From: Eubacterium sp. CAG:252
Lineage (GTDB): Bacteria > Bacillota > Clostridia > Lachnospirales > Lachnospiraceae
DNA length: 6,130 bases
NCBI GenBank assembly: GCA_000436535.1
Contig: FR886345.1
Location: forward strand, 3,389-9,518
Direction of reading: 5' to 3'
Below the pieces are notes generated by a model, which saw nothing but the letters and a program-made list of their open reading frames with translations, made no database searches and had not been told where the DNA came from. Shown piece by piece: positions 1 to 6,130 of the stretch. Position 1 is the first letter of the stretch, and each line of letters opens with the position of its first letter. The translations under genes were made by a program, and so were the position numbers.

Positions 1-23
1 CCCCCCAATAATCGCATAATACT

Positions 24-57
24 AAAAAATGGGAGTGCGCAGCACGGAACAATCCGT
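24..57 (-). terminator. Possible operon terminator: two small hairpins plus T-run
   Basis: After the large inverted repeat the minus strand reads ACGGA-TTGT-TCCGT (57-44), then GTGC-TGC-GCAC (45-35), then TCCCA and a run of six T (29-24). The stems are short, share two bases and are separated from the T-run by five bases, so this is a weak intrinsic terminator on its own. With the preceding 18-pair stem it could still end the transcript. The position directly after the last gene supports the call; the distance between stem and T-run counts against it. Confidence 0.4.
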
Positions 58-98
58 AGGTATAACGTTGGGGCACAATCCCCAAACATTATACCTAC
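56..98 (-). repeat. Long imperfect inverted repeat overlapping the permease stop codon
   Basis: Bases 56-65 (plus strand GTAGGTATAA) pair with 89-98 (TTATACCTAC). After one imperfect pair (66 with 88), bases 67-69 pair with 85-87, A84 is bulged, and 70-73 (GGGG) pair with 80-83 (CCCC), leaving a 6-base loop CACAAT. The imperfect pair is C-A if the plus strand is transcribed but G-U in a minus-strand transcript, so the stem fits better in the operon mRNA. The TAG stop of the permease (97-95) lies within the outer stem. It could be part of a terminator, a 3'-end stabiliser or a small inserted palindromic element. Confidence 0.8.
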
Positions 99-578
99 CT
101 GATTTTATTTATCTCTCTAGCATATATAATCATCCCCGCTATCATAATAAATGGCATTGTCAATATACACCATAACGACTCCCTGAATACTTCATACATA
201 CATATTGCAATCATCCTGCCCTTGGTCATTCCCATATGACGAAGAAGCTTAAGCCTGTCAAGTCGTCTGTCTATCCTGTTTCTTATGATTATAGCCATTA
301 TGAACACCTGAATTATTACAACTGCCAATATGGTTATTCCATATTGAAGTATATTATTGACAAGCTGTGTCCTGTATATATTCTTATCATCAACATTAGA
401 CTTATATGTTATATTATTGTTCTTAAAATAGAGCGCAACTTTATTATTAGTAGCTGAAAATGTAGATGAAAGGTCATACTTAATACTTATCTGGTTATAT
501 TCAAGATTAAAATCTATATCATCAGTCAGCTCTTCCCCTGTTATTCTTTGCATAAGGTCCTTCTGACTGTCTATTGCC
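95..578 (-). repeat. Copy 1 of duplicated permease 3' end
   Basis: These 484 bp align without gaps to 5647-6130 and lie inside the complete permease gene (residues about 827-986). They include a perfectly shared 23-bp block (351-373 against 5903-5925). Identity is not even: about 84% of residues match up to the RNRI motif and about 47% after it, by hand count. Confidence 0.85.
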
Positions 579-3055
579 TGCTTTGCAAGCTCCTCACTTG
601 CCAATACCGTATAATAGCCATAATCCGGTATAATACCATTAAAATCTGCTTTCACCTCATCAGTAACCTTTACAACAGCCGCAACTTTTGGTGATACACA
701 TGCTCCCATAATATTTTCTATCTCAAGAGCTGCCTGGTCACCCGTATAGCTGTGTACTGTCAAATAACCTCCATCATCATTAGTAGGCAAATTTTTATTA
801 TACAGGTCAACTTTGCCACTATTATTATATCTATTATAAAAAGGCACATCATATGAATAAACACTTTTTCCCCTATATACATTATTTAAATATTTTGTTC
901 CCAGTTCTCCAAACGGGACTGCATAATAATTATAATATAAGGTATCACCTGCACTTAAGGTATTATCATATTCCCTAAAACAGTTGTCCTGCAAAAATAC
1001 TATTACCTGTTTTCCATTCTTAAAATCATCATAATTAATTAAAGACTCATCTATATACTTAGATGCTATATCATATATCTTCTGCGTTGGATTAACATAT
1101 TCCGTCGCAAAAAGATATCTGTCAGCATATGAGAAATCCACAGGATTTTTTACTGTTTCAGAGGATTGTGGTGTATATACATCTTTTAGTTTATCAATGC
1201 CCATTTTAGTATAATCCTGATTATCCCAGAACCAGCTTCTTTCTGACTCATACACTGAATAATCAATCGAAGCAATACCTGATATCTGATTAAGCCCATT
1301 TATAACCTCAGGGGATATTCCATCAATAATATTAGTATTACCTGTTTTAATATCTGTTGACTTTGTACCAGCATTAAGAGCAAAACTAAGCATCGCTATC
1401 CTGTCTGTAGAATTGTACGGCATTGGTTTTGAAAACAGATACTTTCGGGAAGATATATCTGTATATATATCCATTATTTCATCATATGACATATTATACT
1501 TTTTATATGAACTGCTTACATCATTATAACAATCATTTTGTGTATACACATCCTCTGATAATGACTTATATGGATACTTGTCATAATCCTTAAAATATGC
1601 TATATATGTAAATCTTGTTGTATAATAAGATACCTTTGGGTCTGTATATCCATATACATCCGGTAAAGAGTCATTATTTATATATTCTTTTAATGATGTT
1701 GCAATCCTTACACCACTGAGTACAAGAATTACACATACACATAGTGCAAATAAACGTATACCTGCTATCATACCTAGCCCATCTTTTTTCATTAACCTGC
1801 TGACAATACCCCTGTATACATTATATGATTTTAAATGTGATTTTCTTATATCTGCTTTAGATTTGACATTTGCTGTATTAGGTTTTCTATTATTTTCACT
1901 TTCTTTTTCTAAACGCTTCTGGCTAAAAGACTCTTTTATATTAGACACAAGTCCTGCTAATTCTTCTATAACAACCGCTATTATTACTGAGCCTATACTT
2001 TTCAGTATAACTGAAGCATTAACAGTATAAAATGTAAAACCTGCCATATTCTCTAAGTTTCTGCCAGTTATTGCACCAATTATCATAGCAGTAATAACAC
2101 CCGCAATGGCAGATGGTATTATTATAACTGCATTTTCAATAATATACATAGTTCTTAACTGTAAACTGTCAGCACCTATGGCAGCATATCTTTGATACGA
2201 AGCTTTTCTTGTATTCCTGTATTCTATGAGCTGGTAAGAAAGCGCAGTTATGCCTATAGCCATGACAACAAGATACATATATACATATATTCCGGAGGTT
2301 CCCCAAGTCTTATAATCATATACTCCGGAATTATATACATAATTTCTGCCAGTTTTTTCTTTAATAGACTTACATATTGTTTTATAATCATCAGTTCTTA
2401 TTGATGACTTGATAGGATATAAAAATACATAGTGAATGTTATAATTAAATGCTTCGAGTTCGTCCTCACTTACTATTGCTGACGGAATCTGCTTTCCACT
2501 ATTCCATATATTGGTATAATTCCTATATATTCCGACAAGCTTATAAGTCTTTATACGCCTGTTCTCATCATTCGATATACTGTTATTTTCACAATAATGC
2601 AGGCTTATATCCTCTCCCAGCTCTCCCTCATATCCAAGAGTAAGAAGAGTATTCCAGTCCATCGCTATCTCATCGTTATTCTGTGGCTGTCTTCCTTCAT
2701 CCAGCTTAATATGCGACTGGCTTATGCCTTCTTCTGACAGACTTCCCACATAAAGACCTGTATTCTCCCACTCATCATTTAGCACATTTACACTTCTGTT
2801 AATTGTAACCGGCTGCTCAAGATATATGTGACTTGTAAGATTATAATTAGGCTCCCTGCTGCCTATCTCCATTATAAACCAGTCACCAAACCTGTCCTTA
2901 TTGGAAGCCATCTGCCACTGGTACATATTTTCTTCAAATATAAGAACTGCTGTTACAAAAAACACTGCAAGCAGCGTTGTAAGCGATGCTCTTATTATCT
3001 GTCTGTATCTTCTTCTGACACTTTTAAGTGCTATGCCTGATATACTCACGTTCAC
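95..3055 (-). CDS. Large two-domain FtsX-like ABC permease
   Basis: This 986-residue membrane subunit should pair with the ATPase encoded at 4898-5563. Hydrophobicity read by eye gives TM1 about 22-41, external domain 1 about 42-254, TM2 256-276, TM3 305-331, TM4 345-368, a charged cytoplasmic linker 369-430, TM5 432-453, external domain 2 about 454-903, TM6 904-925 and TM7 about 958-978. Coupling-loop motifs occur twice, RYAAIGADSLQLR (289-301) and LLRHMGMTKG (937-946), one per FtsX half. The second external domain is unusually large and holds about 50 tyrosines (roughly 11%). The C-terminal half ends after two helices where FtsX domains normally have three; the paralogue at 5647-6130 ends at the same aligned residue. 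The start is GTG at 3055-3053, overlapping the kinase stop, with AAAGG 4 nt upstream; the GTG two codons later is an alternative. The stop TAG lies inside a long inverted repeat. The substrate is unknown; by context a peptide or envelope-active compound is plausible. Confidence 0.93.
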   Translation of the reverse strand: MNVSISGIALKSVRRRYRQIIRASLTTLLAVFFVTAVLIFEENMYQWQMASNKDRFGDWFIMEIGSREPNYNLTSHIYLEQPVTINRSVNVLNDEWENTGLYVGSLSEEGISQSHIKLDEGRQPQNNDEIAMDWNTLLTLGYEGELGEDISLHYCENNSISNDENRRIKTYKLVGIYRNYTNIWNSGKQIPSAIVSEDELEAFNYNIHYVFLYPIKSSIRTDDYKTICKSIKEKTGRNYVYNSGVYDYKTWGTSGIYVYMYLVVMAIGITALSYQLIEYRNTRKASYQRYAAIGADSLQLRTMYIIENAVIIIPSAIAGVITAMIIGAITGRNLENMAGFTFYTVNASVILKSIGSVIIAVVIEELAGLVSNIKESFSQKRLEKESENNRKPNTANVKSKADIRKSHLKSYNVYRGIVSRLMKKDGLGMIAGIRLFALCVCVILVLSGVRIATSLKEYINNDSLPDVYGYTDPKVSYYTTRFTYIAYFKDYDKYPYKSLSEDVYTQNDCYNDVSSSYKKYNMSYDEIMDIYTDISSRKYLFSKPMPYNSTDRIAMLSFALNAGTKSTDIKTGNTNIIDGISPEVINGLNQISGIASIDYSVYESERSWFWDNQDYTKMGIDKLKDVYTPQSSETVKNPVDFSYADRYLFATEYVNPTQKIYDIASKYIDESLINYDDFKNGKQVIVFLQDNCFREYDNTLSAGDTLYYNYYAVPFGELGTKYLNNVYRGKSVYSYDVPFYNRYNNSGKVDLYNKNLPTNDDGGYLTVHSYTGDQAALEIENIMGACVSPKVAAVVKVTDEVKADFNGIIPDYGYYTVLASEELAKQAIDSQKDLMQRITGEELTDDIDFNLEYNQISIKYDLSSTFSATNNKVALYFKNNNITYKSNVDDKNIYRTQLVNNILQYGITILAVVIIQVFIMAIIIRNRIDRRLDRLKLLRHMGMTKGRMIAICMYEVFRESLWCILTMPFIMIAGMIIYAREINKIR

Positions 3056-4224
3056 TATGCCTTTCTCTTCATAACATACTTAGGAAGCATTATTCTGAAG
3101 CTTACACCCTTTGAGTCCTCATTATTATTAACACTGACATTTCCGTGATGTGCCTCTATAATAAGCTTTGATAAGTTCAGACCTATTCCTGCATGCATAG
3201 AATCATAACTCTTCCCACTCTCAAACCTGTTAAACACATTTTCAATCTTATCCTTATCTATACCTTTTCCATCATCTTTTATCGTTATAATACATTTATC
3301 CCTATTACATACAGCAGTTATATCCACATGCTCTGCTTCTTCGCTGCAATTCTGGATTATATTAATAAGCGCCTCTGATAACCACTGTTCATCTGCATTA
3401 ATACAATAATCAGCATCATCACAATCAGTTGTTATAACACACTGTGTCCTGCCATCATTATTAACTGGAACTTTGGATACAACTTCTTCAAGAAACACTC
3501 CTACATTAATATCATCCTTGGTAAATACTATCTTTCCTGACTCCATTCTGCTAAGCTTTAATAGGCGCACAATAAAATCTCTTATCCTGTATGTCTGGCG
3601 GAAACACTCATTAAGGTTATCCGAAAGAGTATTCATTATAGTATTGTTATTCTGGCGGTCTGCACTATCACCTATAGTTTCTCCCATCATATCAAGCGAC
3701 AGGCTGAGTGCTGTAAGAGGTGTCTTTATCTGGTGTGCTATATTTTCTGTATAATCCTGTAGCTGCTTGTTTCTCTTTTCCATATAAGACTTATAGGCAG
3801 CTAATTCCTGTGACAGATTTTCATTGGTTTCCTTTAATTCTTTAGCATAGGAATATATATCATCATGTCCGATTTTTACAATATTATAGATTGCAAGAAC
3901 TATAACAAAAACCACTATTACTCCTACAATAAGAAATGGTATATATACTTTTCCATATAGAAACATATACCATGCCCCATTGGTTGTATATCCTGCCTCC
4001 TGTAACACCTTTGGATAATCAGATACCGGTATATTACCATGTGTACCATAAAATAATATGTATAATAACTGCTTTCCTGCCTGTGAATCCTGCCCGTATA
4101 ATGACGTTACCATATACCTTAATCTGTATTCATAATATATGGTAATTACCGCAACCGCAGCTATTATTGATACAAGTAATACTCCCGTATATATATACAT
4201 TCTCTTTTTTAATGCTCTCTCCAT
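3055..4224 (-). CDS. Membrane sensor histidine kinase (HisKA/HATPase_c)
   Basis: This 389-residue kinase has a membrane segment at about 12-31, an external loop of about 60 residues (32-92), a second membrane segment at about 93-116, then a helical, charged linker (120-155) with no recognisable full HAMP domain. The HisKA dimerisation helix carries phospho-acceptor His164 in AHQIKTPL, and Thr168 at the position important for phosphatase activity. The HATPase_c domain shows the N-box (Asn288 and Asn292 in INIIQNC), G1 box DDGKGI (317-322), an F-box around NVFNRF and G2 box GIGLNLSK (346-353). Gln165 follows the histidine where Glu or Asp is usual. The ATG at 4224-4222 lies inside the regulator gene, with GGGGAG (4240-4235) 10 nt upstream. 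The stop overlaps the permease start as TAGTG. The loop is longer than in intramembrane-sensing BceS-type kinases, so direct ligand sensing is possible; that is inference. Confidence 0.95.
   Translation of the reverse strand: MERALKKRMYIYTGVLLVSIIAAVAVITIYYEYRLRYMVTSLYGQDSQAGKQLLYILFYGTHGNIPVSDYPKVLQEAGYTTNGAWYMFLYGKVYIPFLIVGVIVVFVIVLAIYNIVKIGHDDIYSYAKELKETNENLSQELAAYKSYMEKRNKQLQDYTENIAHQIKTPLTALSLSLDMMGETIGDSADRQNNNTIMNTLSDNLNECFRQTYRIRDFIVRLLKLSRMESGKIVFTKDDINVGVFLEEVVSKVPVNNDGRTQCVITTDCDDADYCINADEQWLSEALINIIQNCSEEAEHVDITAVCNRDKCIITIKDDGKGIDKDKIENVFNRFESGKSYDSMHAGIGLNLSKLIIEAHHGNVSVNNNEDSKGVSFRIMLPKYVMKRKA
3060..3066 (-). promoter_or_regulatory. Ribosome binding site for the GTG-initiated permease
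   Basis: AGAAAGG at the end of the kinase gene lies 4 nt before the GTG at 3055-3053 and 10 nt before a second in-frame GTG at 3049-3047. The first GTG overlaps the kinase stop (TAGTG), so termination and re-initiation would be coupled. No in-frame ATG occurs until residue 44, past the first membrane segment, so one of the GTG codons must be used. Confidence 0.6.
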
Positions 4225-4898
4225 CTGTAGCCAACTCCCCTTATCGTATCTATATATGCCTCATCTGAGCCATCCATCTTACCAAGCTTGTTTTTAAGTC
4301 TGCTGATAGTAACAGTAAGCGTATTGTCTTCAACAAATGTTCCTGTTCTGTCCCACAGTTTTTCAAAAAATATATTTCTTTTTACGATAAGACCACGATT
4401 GTATACAAGTATCTCTAACAATGCAAATTCTGTTGGGGACAGCTGTATATCCTTTCCAGCCTTTTTTACCTCAAGTGTATTAAAGTTAATACTAAGTGTT
4501 CCTAATGTATACAGCTTGGAATTCCTTGTATCAAGCATCGCCTGTCTTCGCAGGTTTGCGCTTATTCTTGACATAAGCTCTGACATTCTGAAGGGCTTTG
4601 TTATATAATCATCGCCGCCTATATCAAGTCCTTTAGTTATACTTTCTTCGTCATCACAGGATGTTAAGAATATGACCGGTGCCATATTTCCGTTTTTTCG
4701 CAGTTTTTCACATACACTAAAGCCATCACCGTCAGGAAGATACACATCCAGAAGAAAAAGAGAGATATTATCGTGTGGCTTACTGTCAAACTCCTTTACA
4801 TCTGCTGCCTCCTCTACATTATGTCCTTTATCCTTAAGCATTCTGGCTAACTGTCCCCTTATAACCTCATCATCCTCTAATATAAGTATCAATGCCAT
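4209..4898 (-). CDS. OmpR/PhoB-family response regulator
   Basis: This DNA-binding regulator, 229 residues long, is the likely partner of the histidine kinase encoded next. The receiver domain (about 1-115) keeps every key residue: acidic pair Asp9-Asp10, phospho-acceptor Asp51 in LLDVYLPD, Thr79 in FLTS, and Lys101 in YITKPF with Tyr98 as the switch aromatic. A linker leads to a C-terminal winged-helix domain (about 128-229), recognisable from LSPTEFALLEIL, the recognition-helix region DNTLTVTISRLKNKLG and the closing IRGVGYRW. The start ATG overlaps the ATPase stop by one base and has GGTGAG (4912-4907) 8 nt upstream. The end overlaps the kinase start by 16 nt. By analogy with BceR-type regulators it would control the transporter genes. 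I found no convincing operator in the window, and the operon promoter is probably upstream of it. Confidence 0.96.
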   Translation of the reverse strand: MALILILEDDEVIRGQLARMLKDKGHNVEEAADVKEFDSKPHDNISLFLLDVYLPDGDGFSVCEKLRKNGNMAPVIFLTSCDDEESITKGLDIGGDDYITKPFRMSELMSRISANLRRQAMLDTRNSKLYTLGTLSINFNTLEVKKAGKDIQLSPTEFALLEILVYNRGLIVKRNIFFEKLWDRTGTFVEDNTLTVTISRLKNKLGKMDGSDEAYIDTIRGVGYRWREH

Positions 4899-5563
4899 TA
4901 CTTTATCTCACCATCTGATATAGTTATTATTCTGTCGGCATAATCTGCCATCTGCCTGTCATGAGTTACCATAATTATAGTCTGGTCATACCTCTGGCTT
5001 GCTTTTGATAACATTTCTGCAACTGTCTTTGCACTGCCTGCGTCAAGATTGCCTGTAGGCTCATCTGCAAATATAACTGCCGGATTGGTTATAAGTGCTC
5101 TTGCTATTGCAACTCTCTGCTGTTCACCACCAGACATTTCAGATGGATACTTATTCTTACAGTGGCTTATCTCTAATTCTTCAAGTATCTCATCGACTTT
5201 TGACTCGTCTGCTTTCTTTTTATCAAGCAGGATTGGCATAACTATGTTCTCATAAGCTGTGAATTCAGGAAAAAGACTGTAATCCTGATATATAAAGCCT
5301 ATATTTCTTCTCCTGAAAGCAGAAAGCTTCTTATCTTTCATATGTGTGATATCCTCACCCTTTATCAGAATATTACCTGAATCAGAGGTATCCATACTTC
5401 CCAGTATTCTTAACAGTGTTGACTTTCCAGAACCACTCTTTCCTATAATAGCCGTGAACTCACCTTTGCCGAATTCAAGTGAGCATTTCTTTAACGCATA
5501 TACATCAACACTTCCTGTATGATATGTTTTTGATATATCTTTAGCCTGTAATATAGTTTCCAT
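4898..5563 (-). CDS. ABC transporter ATP-binding protein (MacB/LolD/BceA type)
   Basis: This cytoplasmic ATPase should power the FtsX-type permeases encoded around it. All nucleotide-binding motifs are intact in the 221-residue protein: Walker A GKSGSGKST (41-49), Q-loop around Q93 (IYQDYSLFPE), ABC signature SGGEQQR (144-150), Walker B VIFADE (163-168) with catalytic Glu168, D-loop GNLD (171-174) and switch His201 in VTHD. The length and the wording PTGNLD are typical of the MacB/LolD/BceA/FtsE branch, whose members work with FtsX-fold permeases. I chose the ATG at 5563-5561 because TGAGGA lies 5 nt upstream of it. An in-frame ATG at 5575-5573 would add MRNI, but it overlaps that Shine-Dalgarno site and has none of its own. 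The stop codon overlaps the next start as TAATG, implying coupled translation with the response regulator. BceA-like is the closest functional analogy, from context. Confidence 0.95.
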   Translation of the reverse strand: METILQAKDISKTYHTGSVDVYALKKCSLEFGKGEFTAIIGKSGSGKSTLLRILGSMDTSDSGNILIKGEDITHMKDKKLSAFRRRNIGFIYQDYSLFPEFTAYENIVMPILLDKKKADESKVDEILEELEISHCKNKYPSEMSGGEQQRVAIARALITNPAVIFADEPTGNLDAGSAKTVAEMLSKASQRYDQTIIMVTHDRQMADYADRIITISDGEIK

Positions 5564-5646
5564 AATATTCCTCATTTCTACACTTTTTTATGTATCTTAA
5601 GTCTGCGCGAAAACACTCCTTCTGTATGTAAAAATATTTCGCATAA
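5564..5646 (-). other. Intergenic spacer between permease and ATPase genes
   Basis: This 83-nt gap is the only one of any size between genes here. It contains the Shine-Dalgarno site of the ATPase near its 3' end and an apparently orphan Shine-Dalgarno-like AGAAGGAG at 5623-5616. I see no hairpin with a T-run that would end the upstream transcript and no pair of -35/-10 boxes at proper spacing. Read-through from the upstream permease gene is therefore the simplest reading, though a weak or activator-dependent promoter cannot be excluded. Confidence 0.5.
5569..5574 (-). promoter_or_regulatory. Ribosome binding site deciding the ATPase start
   Basis: TGAGGA on the minus strand lies 5 nt before the ATG at 5563-5561. 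It overlaps the alternative upstream ATG at 5575-5573, which makes the downstream ATG the better start. Confidence 0.75.
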
Positions 5647-6130
5647 TCATTTCAACCTTCTTGTACTTCCATAATATATAAGCAGTTCTAAAATCAGCAT
5701 AAGTGGCATAGTAAATATACACCACAGCGACTCTCTTAAGGCTTCTCTCATACATATGCCAAGCAGCTTACCCTTAGTCATACCCATTCTTCTGAAAAGA
5801 AGGAACTTATCACGTCTGCCTGCTATTCTGTTTCTTATTATTATCGCCATTATAAGAAGCTGTATAACAACCACTGCAAATATAGTTATACCATATTGTA
5901 ATATATTATTGACAAGCTGTGTCCTATATACATTCTTAGAATCAACATTTGACTTATATGTTATATTATTACTCTTAAGATAGAGCGCAACTTTATTGTT
6001 GGTAGCAGAAAATGTTGATGAAAGGTCATAGTTCATCCTAATCTGATTATACTGAAGCTCAAAGTCTATTCCATCTGTCAGCTCTTCGCCTGTTATTCTT
6101 CTCATAAGGTTCTTCTGATTATCTAACGCC
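5647..6130 (-). CDS. FtsX-like ABC permease, C-terminal part (5' end outside window)
   Basis: This is the membrane subunit of an ABC transporter, cut by the window edge. The frame stays open to the last base, and the codons before the first internal ATG (6105-6103) encode ALDNQKNL, matching AIDSQKDL in the complete permease at 95-3055, so that ATG is not the start. About 161 residues are visible: the end of an extracytoplasmic domain, a membrane segment (YGITIFAVVVIQLLIMAIII), a basic cytoplasmic loop containing FRRMGMTKG, which in FtsX-fold permeases is the region that contacts the ATPase, and a second membrane segment ending at IYYGSTRRLK and a TGA stop. The usual final membrane helix of an FtsX domain is absent, as it is in the paralogue. 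It lies 83 nt upstream of the ATPase start and could share that ATPase or end a separate upstream module. The family call is firm; the substrate is unknown. Confidence 0.9.
   Translation of the reverse strand, partial: ALDNQKNLMRRITGEELTDGIDFELQYNQIRMNYDLSSTFSATNNKVALYLKSNNITYKSNVDSKNVYRTQLVNNILQYGITIFAVVVIQLLIMAIIIRNRIAGRRDKFLLFRRMGMTKGKLLGICMREALRESLWCIFTMPLMLILELLIYYGSTRRLK
5647..6130 (-). repeat. Copy 2 of duplicated permease 3' end
   Basis: This is the partner of the copy at 95-578, in direct orientation about 5.5 kb away. The homology reaches the window edge, so the duplicated unit is longer than can be seen here and may cover the whole permease gene. Confidence 0.85.

Noticed and set aside
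1..6. A run of six C as a phase-variable tract
   Set aside because: It sits at the window edge, so its length and its relation to any gene cannot be judged, and six bases is short for slippage.
56..98. REP element of the RAYT type, because the palindrome starts with GTAG
   Set aside because: In REPs the GTAG is unpaired at the foot of the hairpin; here it is part of the stem, and no transposase or second copy is visible.
31..98. Integron attC site or CRISPR repeats
   Set aside because: The palindrome arms do not fit the attC core consensus (GTTGGGG lacks the final pyrimidine), no cassette genes are present, and there is no spaced direct repeat.
95..3055. The complete permease as a pseudogene truncated by the hairpin element
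   Set aside because: The upstream paralogue, which has no hairpins after it, stops at the same aligned codon, so the stop does not look caused by the insertion.
4288..4608. A 106-codon plus-strand open frame opposite the response regulator
   Set aside because: It lies wholly antisense to a gene with every family motif intact, has no clear ribosome-binding site, and its translation resembles no domain I know. The other plus-strand frames of 60-93 codons fail in the same way.
5616..5618. Start of a small leader peptide gene in the spacer
   Set aside because: The GTG overlaps the Shine-Dalgarno sequence itself and the frame ends after 12 codons, so initiation there is unlikely.
5576..5646. A promoter driving the ATPase operon
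   Set aside because: TTTACA and TTAAGAT resemble -35 and -10 boxes but are about 26 nt apart, too far for the main sigma factor, and no better pair was found.

Overview
The window is a compact, AT-rich stretch in which every gene lies on the minus strand, so transcription runs from high to low coordinates. The low GC, heavy use of ATA and AGA codons, purine-rich Shine-Dalgarno sites and gene content suggest a Gram-positive Firmicute. A gut or rumen clostridial lineage such as Lachnospiraceae is my guess; the sequence does not prove it.

Layout in transcription order: (1) 6130-5647, the 3' end of an FtsX-type ABC permease gene whose start lies outside the window; (2) 5646-5564, a short intergenic gap; (3) 5563-4898, an ABC transporter ATPase of the MacB/LolD/BceA type; (4) 4898-4209, an OmpR/PhoB-type response regulator; (5) 4224-3055, a membrane sensor histidine kinase; (6) 3055-95, a complete 986-residue FtsX-type permease with two extracytoplasmic domains; (7) 98-1, a short non-coding tail holding a cluster of inverted repeats, the largest of which overlaps the permease stop codon. 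ATPase, regulator, kinase and complete permease are joined by start/stop overlaps of 1, 16 and 1 nt and look like one translationally coupled operon.

The gene content matches the general plan of BceRS-BceAB-like modules of Firmicutes, in which a two-component system is paired with an ABC transporter acting on an extracellular peptide, antibiotic or envelope signal. Two details differ from classical Bce modules. The permease has two external domains, the second about 450 residues long and very tyrosine-rich, and the kinase has a substantial external loop of about 60 residues. The substrate cannot be read from the sequence.

The most interesting structure is that the ATPase-regulator-kinase cassette is flanked by two paralogous permeases. 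The 484 bp at 5647-6130 align without gaps to 95-578, about 70% identical at protein level by hand count, and both proteins end at the same aligned position, one membrane segment short of the usual FtsX domain. The second point of interest is the hairpin cluster at 24-98. A 9-bp match to the region just after the other permease hints that it was inserted at the stop codon.
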